Below are positions 1 to 8,402 of a DNA stretch of 46,973 nt, piece after piece. Under the pieces are notes generated by a model. The model was not told where the DNA came from and made no database searches. It saw only the letters and a list, made by a program, of their open reading frames with translations. The position numbers were made by a program, and so were the translations under genes. The stretch comes from Candidatus Azobacteroides sp. (GTDB taxonomy: Bacteria; Bacteroidota; Bacteroidia; Bacteroidales; WRGA01): assembly GCA_009787405.1 (NCBI GenBank), contig WRGA01000112.1:1-46973 (forward strand). The letters run 5' to 3'. Position 1 is the first letter of the stretch. Each line of letters begins with the position of its first letter.

Positions 1-38
1 GAACATAATTCTCAAAAAATGAATATTGCATTTTTTAT

Positions 39-180
39 ACCCCACCTGCGGGAATAGCCGGGTATAATATCCGATCACCATTAAACATTTTTTATTTCCA
101 ATGAGATACCTTTTGTCTAACGGACAATATGTCCTTTTGAATAAGCCGGCGAACGGACAACATGTCCACCGCGACAGGGG
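39..180 (+). repeat. Three-hairpin interspersed repeat, copy 1
   Basis: This is the left-edge copy of a repeat seen again at 46524-46678 (same strand) and 46148-46268 (opposite strand). It begins with a C-rich/G-rich hairpin (CCCACCTGCGGG), followed by the conserved string ATAGCCGGGT and ATCCGAT, an A/T-rich stretch, and two small hairpins, GGACA-ATA-TGTCC (122-134) and GGACA-ACA-TGTCC (155-167), joined by TTTTGAATA. It ends in CAGGGG. No reading frame is evident. It is either a non-coding mobile or REP-like element or a structured RNA; the sequence does not decide which. Confidence 0.7.
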
Positions 181-213
181 TTACATTTTTCATTTCAGGT
201 TGTAAAATTAATA

Positions 214-243
214 AAAAGCAGGAAGTATACATCTCCTGCTTTT
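214..243. terminator. Hairpin, likely bidirectional terminator
   Basis: A perfect 10-bp stem, AAAAGCAGGA / TCCTGCTTTT, encloses a 10-nt loop. It has A-rich and T-rich outer flanks, so it would work as an intrinsic terminator in either direction. It separates the left-edge repeat from the ispG promoter region. The rest of 181-500 shows no gene. Confidence 0.6.
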
Positions 244-530
244 ATAACCGTTTTTACCGTTCGTTGATTTTCAAATTATTATGATTTGATTTTTGATCTC
301 ATCACTAACTTTGGAATATTACCCCTTCTGAAATTTCAATGAGCTTTTTTAAATATACACCTCCAGGTCTATTTTCCTGAATATCAACATCTGTTTGGAT
401 ATTCGCATCTTTTGGTTTGTTTTTTCGGCGTTATTTGCAGGACTTTTTGTGTCATTCTCTGTAATTGAATCCTTCCCGAACGTCTGATTTTTAACTGAAT
501 TTCTCCGTTTTATTTTTACTTGCTTTTTTG

Positions 531-538
531 TAGTTTTG
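531..538 (+). promoter_or_regulatory. Putative -7 box of the ispG promoter
   Basis: TAGTTTTG matches the Bacteroidota -7 consensus TAnnTTTG and lies about 30 bases before the ATG at 569. A clear TTTG at the -33 position is not obvious, since this part is T-rich throughout. The box overlaps the TTG at 536, which argues that translation does not begin there. Confidence 0.45.
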
Positions 539-568
539 TATTCAAAAATAATCGATTTTATCTTTAAT

Positions 569-2431
569 ATGAATATGGTAAACTATTTCAATTATATCCG
601 CCGTCGTTCATCCGAAGCACAAATCGGCGATACGCCGATGGGCGGAAACAATCCGGTACGCATTCAGTCCATGGCCAATACGTCCACCATGGATACCGAA
701 GAAAGTATTGCCCAATGCATCAGAATCATCGAGGCCGGCGGGGAATATGTCCGGTTTACGGCGCAAGGGGTCAGGGAAGCCGAAAATTTGGCGAATATTC
801 GCGACGGAATCAGGGGAAAAGGATATACCACGCCGCTGATTGCCGATATTCACTTTAATCCCAAAGCCGCCGAAGCAGCGGCAAAAGTGGTGGAAAAAGT
901 GAGAATCAATCCCGGTAATTTTGTCGACAGCATCAAGACCTTTCGACATTTCGAATATACAGAGGAAGAATATCAACGGGAATTGAACAAGATTCGGGAT
1001 CGGTTTATTCCTTTTCTGAATATCTGTAAAGAATATTGCACCGCCATTCGAATCGGAGTCAATCACGGGTCATTATCCGACCGGATCATGAGCCGTTACG
1101 GAGATACGCCCGAAGGTATGGTGGAATCGTGCATGGAGTTTTTACGGATTTGCAGAGACGAACATTTTCATGATGTCGTGATTTCCGTCAAAGCGTCCAA
1201 TACGGTGGTTATGGTGCAAACGGTTCGCCTGCTGGTTGCCCGGATGAATCGGGAAGGAATGAGTTATCCGTTGCATTTGGGTGTGACCGAGGCCGGTGAC
1301 GGAGAAGACGGACGCATCAAATCGGCAGTCGGCATTGGAGCGTTGTTGTCCGACGGCATCGGCGATACCGTCCGGGTATCGTTGAGCGAGGAACCGGAAG
1401 CGGAAATACCCGTTGCCCGAAAATTGGCGGATTATGTGTCGGAACGGGAAAATCATGTACCGATTCAGGCCGATGTTTTCTCCGGATTCAATTTTTTTTC
1501 TCCGGAAAAAAGGAAAAGCCGGCCGGTGAAAAATATCGGAGGAAATCATTTGCCGGTTGTGATTGCAGATCATTCGGAAAATACCGGTGAACCGGGAGAG
1601 TTACTTCCCGATTACCTGTATATCGGGACAAAAAAAGAAATCGGCGGTTTTCCGCAAGGCATCCCCTTGCTGGTTGATTTTCCGGTTTGGAAAGATAATA
1701 AATCAGTCGGCTTTCCTGTATTTTCATTTTCCGAAAAAGAAAAAATAAAAGAAACGGATTCACCGGTTAAGTTTTTGAAATTATCGTATTCCGATCTTTC
1801 GGATGAATTGACGGATGTATTGCAATCGGACGAATCGCTTGTCGTTATCTTGCAAACCGGTCATAAAAACGGAGTGGGAGAGCAGCGAGCTTTTTTTCAT
1901 GCATTACTGAATAAAAAATGTTTCGTGCCGGTTGTCATTGAACGGACTTATCGGGAAAATGATCCCGAAGATTTGCAAATCAAATCAGGCGTCGATTTCG
2001 GCACACTGCTTTTGGACGGTTTCGGTGACGGCGTTATGATCTCGAATAAAGGAACGATACCGGTGAAGGATATCATAAATTATTCGTTCGGGATATTGCA
2101 GGCGGCAAGAGCCAGAATCAGCAAAACCGAATACATTTCATGTCCCGGATGCGGCAGAACATTGTTTAATCTGCAACAAACCATTTCGCAGGTAAAGGCT
2201 GCGACGTCTCATTTGACCGGACTTAAAATAGGAATCATGGGGTGTATTGTGAACGGCCCCGGAGAAATGGCCGATGCCGATTACGGCTATGTCGGAGCAG
2301 GAAAAGGACGGATCAGCCTGTACAAAGGCAAAGAATGTGTGGAAAAAAACATTCCGGAAGAAGAAGCCGTTGAAAAATTGATGCATTTGATTTGCCAATA
2401 TGAAAATCGGGCCGGAAAAACTCAAGGATAA
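569..2431 (+). CDS. ispG: 4-hydroxy-3-methylbut-2-en-1-yl diphosphate synthase (IspG/GcpE), long Bacteroidota type
   Basis: This enzyme makes HMBPP from methylerythritol cyclodiphosphate, the penultimate step of the MEP isoprenoid pathway, in the cytoplasm. The N-terminal TIM barrel carries IRIQSMANTSTMDTE and VRINPGNFVD. The C-terminal iron-sulfur domain has CPGCGRT (C525, C528) and GCIVNGPGE (C559), the three 4Fe-4S ligands. At about 620 aa it is far longer than the E. coli type because of the extra central domain (about residues 260-500) found in Bacteroidota, Chlamydia and plants. The reading frame is open from a TTG at 536. I chose ATG 569 (575 is equally possible) because homologues begin just before the NYFNYIRRRSSE segment and a -7 box overlaps the TTG. 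It is monocistronic, with a hairpin following. IspD of the same pathway lies at the other end of the window. Confidence 0.95.
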   Translation: MNMVNYFNYIRRRSSEAQIGDTPMGGNNPVRIQSMANTSTMDTEESIAQCIRIIEAGGEYVRFTAQGVREAENLANIRDGIRGKGYTTPLIADIHFNPKAAEAAAKVVEKVRINPGNFVDSIKTFRHFEYTEEEYQRELNKIRDRFIPFLNICKEYCTAIRIGVNHGSLSDRIMSRYGDTPEGMVESCMEFLRICRDEHFHDVVISVKASNTVVMVQTVRLLVARMNREGMSYPLHLGVTEAGDGEDGRIKSAVGIGALLSDGIGDTVRVSLSEEPEAEIPVARKLADYVSERENHVPIQADVFSGFNFFSPEKRKSRPVKNIGGNHLPVVIADHSENTGEPGELLPDYLYIGTKKEIGGFPQGIPLLVDFPVWKDNKSVGFPVFSFSEKEKIKETDSPVKFLKLSYSDLSDELTDVLQSDESLVVILQTGHKNGVGEQRAFFHALLNKKCFVPVVIERTYRENDPEDLQIKSGVDFGTLLLDGFGDGVMISNKGTIPVKDIINYSFGILQAARARISKTEYISCPGCGRTLFNLQQTISQVKAATSHLTGLKIGIMGCIVNGPGEMADADYGYVGAGKGRISLYKGKECVEKNIPEEEAVEKLMHLICQYENRAGKTQG

Positions 2432-2433
2432 AT

Positions 2434-2472
2434 ACCGGGGTCTTCCGCATCATTTTCCGGCATCACCCCGGT
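2434..2472 (+). terminator. Terminator-like hairpin after ispG
   Basis: ACCGGGGT (2434-2441) pairs with ACCCCGGT (2465-2472) around a 23-nt loop, starting 3 bases after the ispG stop. The following CTTTGTC is only weakly T-rich. Confidence 0.5.
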
Positions 2473-3456
2473 CTTTGTCAAGAATTTCCGGTAAATGTAA
2501 AACAGCGCGGTATCCAAAACAAGAGATATCAGCCTGTTGACAAAAAAACGTATTTTTCGCCGGCGGTATTCATCACAAAAACCCGAAAAAGAACTTCCGA
2601 TGGGAGAACTTCCGGTATTAATCAACACTAAATACTCATTATCCGGCCGCGATAATTGTCGTCGGTATTTAGTTGAATGCGGGTGTCGGCTCTGTTTAAA
2701 AAAACATAAAGTCAAAAATCCGATAATGATCGGAAGAGGTACAATTTCCGGAAAATGCGGGAGATTGATTTTATCCCTTAAATTTAACACTCTTGCGATG
2801 GATTCCCCGATTCATAATGATATAAAATAACATTTCATCAATTTTGACGGGTTACCTTATGAAAAGAAGCGATATTGAGCTTTTGTTTGTTTTATATACC
2901 TTATAATCAGTCTGCTATTTATTTATTGTCCTTATATGACGATTATAAGACATCCCATGGGCACTGAACACATGGCCTGCCTTTAGTATTAATCTGAAAT
3001 TATACTTTAAATAAAGGCTTTAAAAAGCTATTGTAAAACATGTTTTTTTTTTTGGCCGGTTCGGCAAAAAAGGCAACCTTTGCACCCATAAACCTAAAGC
3101 AATCTTTTTACCTTAAAGGCTAGTATCTATTGAAAACCCTTATAAAGCAGGGGACTTTGAGAAAAGTTCCCTGCTTCATAAATATAAGGAACTTCTTTCC
3201 GGGATATTCGTAATCTTTTTACTTTCTTTTTAAATCTTTTTAAACCTTTTCCGTTGAAAATAGTCTCAAATTCTTTGATTATTTAACGCCCGTTTGAGCG
3301 GAATATTGTATCAATCCTTAATTTTTTTTAATATATTTAACATTATTGTTAAACGCATTTTATAGGATAAATGCGTAGGATTTAATATGTTTATTATTTT
3401 AAGCTTTGTACTTTGCGGATACTTTTTGTAAAAAAATACCTTTATTTTAAAGATCG
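2473..3456. other. Gene-free kilobase between ispG and the outer-membrane protein gene
   Basis: No convincing gene was found. Short open frames exist on both strands (for example 2537-2830 on + and 2422-2790 on -), but they overlap each other and resemble no known family. The right part is A/T-rich. The only clear structure is the hairpin at 3145-3176. A TACTTTG string at 3409-3415 could be a weak -7 element for the gene at 3457. Confidence 0.5.
3145..3176. terminator. 14-bp hairpin in the intergenic region
   Basis: AAGCAGGGGACTTT pairs with AAAGTTCCCTGCTT (one G-T wobble) around the tetraloop GAGA. The outer AAGCAGG/CCTGCTT arms resemble the hairpins at 214-243 and 17663-17717, so this looks like a recurring terminator type in this genome. 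No long T tract follows. Confidence 0.45.
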
Positions 3457-6300
3457 ATGAATAAACTGTTTTATTGGGGCATCCTGTTGTTTTTGTGGAT
3501 TCCGGCGAGTCTTTTTGCGCAACAGACAAAAGGAGTATCGATTTCGGGAATTGTGATGGAAAAAGAGACCAAGGAACCGGTGATTCAAGCAACGGTTCGT
3601 TTGCTGCAATTACCCGACAGCACGTTTAAAACGGGAACATTTACCGACTATGCAGGCGCTTTTACGATAAAAGGAGTATCCGGAGGAAATTACATTCTTC
3701 AAATAACCTATTTGGGATTTGAAACGTTATCGAAACCGGTAAAAGTTACGGATGCCGATGTGAAATTATCCGGTATGGAAATGATTCCGGGCAGCACCAT
3801 GCTGAAAGAGGCGGTTGTTGTGGGATATGCCACGGATGTGATTGTGAAACAGGATACGATCGAATATAATGCCGATTCATTTAAAGTGCCGCCCGGTTCA
3901 GTTGCCGAAGACTTATTGAAAAGATTGCCGGGTGTGGAGATCGATTCTGACGGAAAAATAACCGTTGCCGGAAAAGAAATCAAAAAGATTTATGTGGACG
4001 GAAAAGAGTTTTTTGCCGGCGATCCGAAAGTCGCCACCAAAAATCTTCCGACCAACATCATCAATAAGTTGCAGGTCGTGGACAAAAAAAGCGATTTGGC
4101 CCAATTGACGGGTATTGATGACGGAGACGACGAGAAAATCATCAACATCACCATAAAACCCGGGATGAAAAAGGGCTGGTTCGGGAATGCCGTTCTCGGA
4201 GGAGGAACAAAGATCGACGACGAAAACCGGTACGAAGCATCGGGCATGATCAACCGGTTTGAAGACAAAACCCGGATTTCTTTATTGGGAAGCGCCAATA
4301 ATACGAATAACCAGGGATTTTCCGATTTGGGAGGAGATCTGATTCCGCAAATGAATGTGAGAGGAAGAGGACGGAGACAATCGAATTTTTCGGGATCGAA
4401 CGGCATCAATCAGTCCGGAACCCTCGGATTGAATGTAAACAATACCTTTTCGGATAAACTCACGTTGGATGGGAGCGTAGCTTACGGTCATTCGTCGTCG
4501 AAAGTATATTCGGGCAGTCAAACGCAAAATATTTTGAAAGACAGCGTCTTTTTTACCACCGATACGACCGTCAATCGAAATGTGGGGAATAATCTGGCCG
4601 CTCAAATCAATATGGAATACAAGCCTGATTCTCTCACACAAATCAATTTCAAGCCGCAGGCTTCCTACAATACCACGACGGCAAGCGAAATCGGATATAC
4701 CGACACACGAGACGGCTCTCCGATGCGAGCATTGGTCAATAGAAGCAATTCATCCGCATTCACCGACGGCGACGGATATAACATCTCCGGAACATTAGAT
4801 GTCAGCCGGGGGTCGCGCACTAAAAAGGGGCGGAAAATGACCGTCAGCTTGACGGGTGGAATCACCAACGGCAGTTCCGACGGAAAGAATGATTCCGAAA
4901 CCGCTTATTTTGATCCGCAAACCGGTGCGATCAGAAAAAACAGTATAATTGATCAGATTCAGGACAATAAAAATTACGGGTATAATTATCGTCTTTATGC
5001 GTCGTTCGTGGAACCGGTTTTCACCAATCGTTTTCTTCAATTGTCCTATTCCTACAGAGTCAACGACAATGATACGCGGAGAAATACGTTTTCGAGAGAT
5101 TCCGTGACACAAGAATATACCGTTTTAGACAGCGCTTACAGCAGAAGTTTCCGGAATCATTTTATCAACCAACAGATCAACGTGAGTTTAAGAACGGTTC
5201 GGGAAAAATACGACTATTCCGTCGGTCTTGAAGTTTCTCCGTCGAAATCGACCAGCGAGCGATATATCGGCGATACGATTCTTCAAAAACTCTCGCGTTC
5301 CGTCGTTAATTTTGCGCCCACGGTTAGTTTATCGTATCGGTTTGATAAACAGCGCAACATGCGGATTGAATATCGCGGACAAACCGCCCAACCGAGCATA
5401 ACGCAATTGGATCCGACTGTCGATTTATCGAATCCGCTGAATATCCGGTACGGGAATCCGGACTTAAAGCCGAGTTATACCCATCAGCTTTATTTTCGTT
5501 ACAATGATTATAACCGGGAAAGGCAGCAGTCGTTGAACATCAACGGAAATTTCAGTTATATCCTCAACAGCATTACCAATTTCGGGGTTTACGATTCGTC
5601 CGGCGTAAGAACAACCTATCCCGTCAATGTGAGCGGAAATTGGAATGCCCGTTTGCAGGCATTTTACAATACCCCTTTGAAAAATCCCAAATTCAGGGTT
5701 AATTCCAATTTTACCGCAACTTACAATAATACGCAGGGGTATGCCAACGGATTGGACAACACGTCCCGCGTTTTGGGCCTGAATGAAATTGCCGGAATCT
5801 CCTTCCGTTCGACTATTTTGAATCTCGGAACACGTTTCTCGATTCGTTACAGCAATACCGACAATACGTTGGAAGGACAACAGAATCAGTCTACGGCCGA
5901 TTACGGAATCGGCGGAGATCTGTCGATCAATCTGCCGCTGAATGTTGTATTGGCTTCCGACATCAATTATACGGGCCGTTCGGGATATTCGACCGGATAT
6001 TCTCAAAATGAAGTCATTTGGAATGCGGAAGTATCGACACGATTCCTGAAAAACAATCAGGCGACGGTTAAATTCAAAATTTACGACATTTTGCAAGATC
6101 GCAAAAACATAACACGCACCATTTCCGCAAATGCCATCACCGACAGTCAATACAATACATTGACGAGTTATTGCATGCTTTATTTTATCTACAGTTTTAA
6201 TGCGTTCGGTTCGGGAAATCAAAGCGGAGAATCAAGAAATAATCGTTCGTACGGCGGTGAAAGAAGGGGAAGAGGCGGCCCTTCGACAGACTTGTTTTAG
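3457..6300 (+). CDS. TonB-receptor-like outer membrane beta-barrel protein with carboxypeptidase-regulatory domain
   Basis: A 947-aa outer-membrane protein. Residues 1-21 are a signal peptide ending in SLFAQ. Residues about 27-115 form a carboxypeptidase-regulatory-like beta-sandwich (SGIVMEKETKEPVIQATVRL, then GTFTDYAGAF). Residues about 115-240 form a plug-like segment with LLKRLPGVEIDSDGKI and IYVDGKEFFAGD. The remainder is a long barrel rich in alternating aromatic strands. This is the layout of the outer-membrane beta-barrel family related to TonB receptors (Pfam OMP_b-brl_3 type), not of SusC proper, and no SusD partner follows. The ligand is unknown. The C-terminus is glycine/arginine-rich (NNRSYGGERRGRGG). 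It stands alone after a long A/T-rich leader and does not appear to belong to the glucan locus. Confidence 0.85.
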   Translation: MNKLFYWGILLFLWIPASLFAQQTKGVSISGIVMEKETKEPVIQATVRLLQLPDSTFKTGTFTDYAGAFTIKGVSGGNYILQITYLGFETLSKPVKVTDADVKLSGMEMIPGSTMLKEAVVVGYATDVIVKQDTIEYNADSFKVPPGSVAEDLLKRLPGVEIDSDGKITVAGKEIKKIYVDGKEFFAGDPKVATKNLPTNIINKLQVVDKKSDLAQLTGIDDGDDEKIINITIKPGMKKGWFGNAVLGGGTKIDDENRYEASGMINRFEDKTRISLLGSANNTNNQGFSDLGGDLIPQMNVRGRGRRQSNFSGSNGINQSGTLGLNVNNTFSDKLTLDGSVAYGHSSSKVYSGSQTQNILKDSVFFTTDTTVNRNVGNNLAAQINMEYKPDSLTQINFKPQASYNTTTASEIGYTDTRDGSPMRALVNRSNSSAFTDGDGYNISGTLDVSRGSRTKKGRKMTVSLTGGITNGSSDGKNDSETAYFDPQTGAIRKNSIIDQIQDNKNYGYNYRLYASFVEPVFTNRFLQLSYSYRVNDNDTRRNTFSRDSVTQEYTVLDSAYSRSFRNHFINQQINVSLRTVREKYDYSVGLEVSPSKSTSERYIGDTILQKLSRSVVNFAPTVSLSYRFDKQRNMRIEYRGQTAQPSITQLDPTVDLSNPLNIRYGNPDLKPSYTHQLYFRYNDYNRERQQSLNINGNFSYILNSITNFGVYDSSGVRTTYPVNVSGNWNARLQAFYNTPLKNPKFRVNSNFTATYNNTQGYANGLDNTSRVLGLNEIAGISFRSTILNLGTRFSIRYSNTDNTLEGQQNQSTADYGIGGDLSINLPLNVVLASDINYTGRSGYSTGYSQNEVIWNAEVSTRFLKNNQATVKFKIYDILQDRKNITRTISANAITDSQYNTLTSYCMLYFIYSFNAFGSGNQSGESRNNRSYGGERRGRGGPSTDLF

Positions 6301-6331
6301 GCATAGAAGATATAGATCATATAAAAAACAT

Positions 6332-6339
6332 TACTTTTG
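6332..6339 (+). promoter_or_regulatory. Possible -7 box upstream of rlmD
   Basis: TACTTTTG matches TAnnTTTG about 100 bases before the rlmD start. No TTTG is visible at the -33 spacing. Downstream, GTTATTAG (6351-6358) and CTAATAAC (6396-6403) form an 8-bp inverted repeat within the leader. Confidence 0.3.
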
Positions 6340-6438
6340 CAGCGGTATTGGTTATTAGCCTCCGGTGTTACTTGCTTCGCGTTATTGCTGAATAACTAAT
6401 AACGCCGCAGGTAAAAATTCATAAATAAAGAAACGAAA

Positions 6439-7854
6439 TTGGCACGCAAGAAAAAAGAACTTCCCGTATGGGAAGATATAACGATTACCGATGTTGCGGC
6501 AGAAGGAAAAGCGATCGCAAAAATAAATGATTTGGTGGTGTTTATTCCGTATGCGGTACCCGGCGATATAGTAGACATACAGATATACCGGAAAAAAAAT
6601 CGTTATGCCGAAGGGCGGGTCATTCGTTTCAAATCTTATTCCGATTTACGGGAGACGCCATTTTGCGAACATTTCGGGATATGCGGCGGATGCAAATGGC
6701 AGAATTTGCCGTATAAAGAGCAGCTGAGATACAAACAAAAACAGGTGGCGGATAATCTGCTGCGGATCGGGAAAATAGATATTCCCGAAATATCCCCGAT
6801 TCTCGGTTCCGAAAAGACACGGTATTACCGGAATAAACTGGAATTTACGTTTTCGGATAAACGTTGGCTCACCGAAAATGAAGTACAATCCGGAGAACCG
6901 GTTGCGAACAGGAATGCGCTCGGATTTCATATTCCGGGAATGTTCGACAAAGTGCTGGATATCCGGGAATGCCTGTTGCAGGACGATATCTCCAATCAAA
7001 TCCGATCGGCGGTCAAAGACTTTTGTCTGAAAAACAATTATTCTTTTTTCAATCTTCGCGAACAACACGGGTTGATGCGGAACCTGATCATCCGGACATC
7101 GACCACCGGCGAAATCATGCTCATCGTCGTATTCTTCGAAAACGACCGGGAAAAAATCGAAGCATTGCTACGGCATATTTCGGAACAATTTCCTCAAATT
7201 ACTTCCTTAATCTATATTGTCAATCCGAAAGCCAATGATACGATTACCGACCGGGAAGTGATCGTTTACAAAGGAAAGGATTGCATTTACGAAGAAATGG
7301 AAGGATTGCGGTTTAAGATCGGGCCGAAATCGTTTTATCAGACCAACAGCGAACAAGCATATCATTTGTACAAAACAGTGCGTGATTTTGCCGGACTGAC
7401 CGGTAATGAGCTTGTTTATGATCTTTATACCGGAACCGGCACCATCGCGAATTTTATTGCACATCGGGCGAAAAAAGTGATCGGAATCGAATATGTTCCC
7501 GAAGCTGTTGAAGATGCGAAAGAAAATTCGGATTTGAACGGCATTACGAATACCGTATTTTTCGCCGGTGATATGAAGGATATTTTAAATCAAGAGTTCA
7601 TGAATCAATACGGCCGCCCGGACGTAATCATCACCGACCCTCCGCGTGCCGGTATGCACGACGATGTCATTCAGGCGATTTTGTTTGCCGCTCCCCGGCG
7701 AATCGTATATGTCAGTTGCAACCCGGCTACCCAGGCCCGCGATTTGAATCTGTTGAACGAAGCCTATCAAGTGACGGCGGTGCAACCGGTGGATATGTTT
7801 CCGCACACGCATCATGTGGAGAATGTGGTGCAGTTGAAAAAACGATTAGACTAA
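6439..7854 (+). CDS. rlmD: 23S rRNA (uracil-5-)-methyltransferase RlmD (RumA/TrmA family), TTG start
   Basis: A SAM-dependent enzyme that methylates C5 of a uracil in 23S rRNA (U1939 in E. coli numbering). Residues 1-60 are a TRAM RNA-binding domain. C76, C82, C85 and C178 are the 4Fe-4S ligands typical of RumA. The Rossmann domain shows YDLYTGTGTI and DPPRAGMHDD, and SCNPATQARDL contains the catalytic C427. The 471-aa length is normal for the family. The start is TTG at 6439: the protein begins at the usual family position (ARKKKELP, then ITITDVAAEGKAI), no in-frame ATG precedes it, and a TAA stop lies upstream at 6412. The neighbouring barrel gene is separated by 138 bases, so this is probably a single-gene unit. 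Confidence 0.93.
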   Translation: MARKKKELPVWEDITITDVAAEGKAIAKINDLVVFIPYAVPGDIVDIQIYRKKNRYAEGRVIRFKSYSDLRETPFCEHFGICGGCKWQNLPYKEQLRYKQKQVADNLLRIGKIDIPEISPILGSEKTRYYRNKLEFTFSDKRWLTENEVQSGEPVANRNALGFHIPGMFDKVLDIRECLLQDDISNQIRSAVKDFCLKNNYSFFNLREQHGLMRNLIIRTSTTGEIMLIVVFFENDREKIEALLRHISEQFPQITSLIYIVNPKANDTITDREVIVYKGKDCIYEEMEGLRFKIGPKSFYQTNSEQAYHLYKTVRDFAGLTGNELVYDLYTGTGTIANFIAHRAKKVIGIEYVPEAVEDAKENSDLNGITNTVFFAGDMKDILNQEFMNQYGRPDVIITDPPRAGMHDDVIQAILFAAPRRIVYVSCNPATQARDLNLLNEAYQVTAVQPVDMFPHTHHVENVVQLKKRLD

Positions 7855-7974
7855 ATAAATTAATAACTCCGATACCCTTTCCATCTCATCATATTTTCCC
7901 TCTTCTTTTTCAATCTCTGCCGGATTATTTTCAATCTTCCCGATCATTACCACATCATTTTTAATATTCCGTGA

Positions 7975-8078
7975 AAAATGAAAAGATGTGGCGTTTTTGC
8001 AAGAAATTCGAGAATCGACCGGAGTTGAGATTTTTTATTTTTGCCTGTAGCAAAAAGTAAAAACGCCCTTTTCATTTT
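7975..8078. terminator. Long imperfect hairpin downstream of rlmD
   Basis: AAAATGAAAAG plus GGCGTTTTT (7975-7998, with a 4-nt bulge ATGT) pairs with AAAAACGCC plus CTTTTCATTTT (8059-8078), giving about 20 bp around a 60-nt loop. An alternative pairing uses TTTTTGC/GCAAAAA inside. It may end the rlmD transcript; it lies about 120 bases past the stop codon. Confidence 0.35.
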
Positions 8079-8205
8079 ACATCTTCATTATAATTAATTG
8101 ATTAATAATGATTTAATTCTTATTTTTCAATTTTGAAAGCAAAATATCAATCTTCTTGCCGCATCATCTTTTATCCGAAAAGTATAGTTTTTGTATAGTT
8201 GCTTT

Positions 8206-8238
8206 TTTAGGTATTCCTATGATGAATCTCTACTTTTG
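8206..8238 (+). promoter_or_regulatory. Putative promoter of the PUL regulator
   Basis: TACTTTTG (8231-8238) matches the -7 consensus TAnnTTTG. TTTA at 8206-8209 sits about 21 bases upstream, in the place of the -33 TTTG. Just before it is a direct repeat GTATAGTT (8182-8189 and 8192-8199). The predicted leader would be about 155 nt and contains the short frame and stem-loop described separately. Confidence 0.45.
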
Positions 8239-8266
8239 AAACCTCAGCTTACTTAAAATACCGGTT

Positions 8267-8329
8267 ATGAAAACTTATCTTGATCTTCTCTTTTTACTTT
8301 TCCTTTTTACAATTTGCCTCATGATTTAG
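8267..8329 (+). CDS. Hydrophobic 20-residue upstream reading frame (leader peptide candidate)
   Basis: ATG at 8267 opens 20 codons ending in TAG at 8327-8329, encoding a peptide of MKTYLDLLFLLFLF type followed by TICLMI. It looks like a bare signal-peptide core with no mature protein. It lies between the predicted promoter and the regulator start, and its last third overlaps the 5' arm of the stem-loop at 8306-8366. It could be a regulatory leader peptide or the stranded signal peptide of an older start. There is no proof that it is translated. Confidence 0.35.
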   Translation: MKTYLDLLFLLFLFTICLMI

Positions 8330-8366
8330 AGAAGATGCTTTTTCTTCTCGTGAAACAAATTGTAAA
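8306..8366 (+). promoter_or_regulatory. Nested stem-loop in the regulator 5' leader
   Basis: The outer stem TTTACAATTTG (8306-8316) pairs perfectly with CAAATTGTAAA (8356-8366). Inside it, GAGAAGA (8329-8335) pairs with TCTTCTC (8343-8349). The structure ends 36 bases before the regulator ATG and overlaps the upstream frame at 8267-8329. It could act as an attenuator or translation control element; no known riboswitch class was recognised. Confidence 0.5.
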
Positions 8367-8402
8367 TTTTATTTCATTTATCCTCCCGTTTATTGTTTTC
8401 GT

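Noticed and set aside
536-568. Start of IspG at the upstream TTG
   Set aside because: The added residues are not part of the family N-terminus and the TTG is within a probable -7 promoter box.
2422-2830. Overlapping small open frames on both strands after ispG (122 aa on -, 97 aa on +)
   Set aside because: They overlap each other and the ispG terminator hairpin, show no recognisable family or signal peptide, and have no promoter or leader that supports translation.
5464-6222. 252-codon open frame on the - strand inside the outer-membrane protein gene
   Set aside because: It is the antisense shadow of a clear barrel-protein coding region. Similar long antisense frames occur inside GH16, GH3 and GH2 and none has recognisable domains.
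6351-6403. tRNA-like or riboswitch-like fold before rlmD
   Set aside because: Only an 8-bp inverted repeat is present. No cloverleaf arms or known riboswitch core could be drawn.
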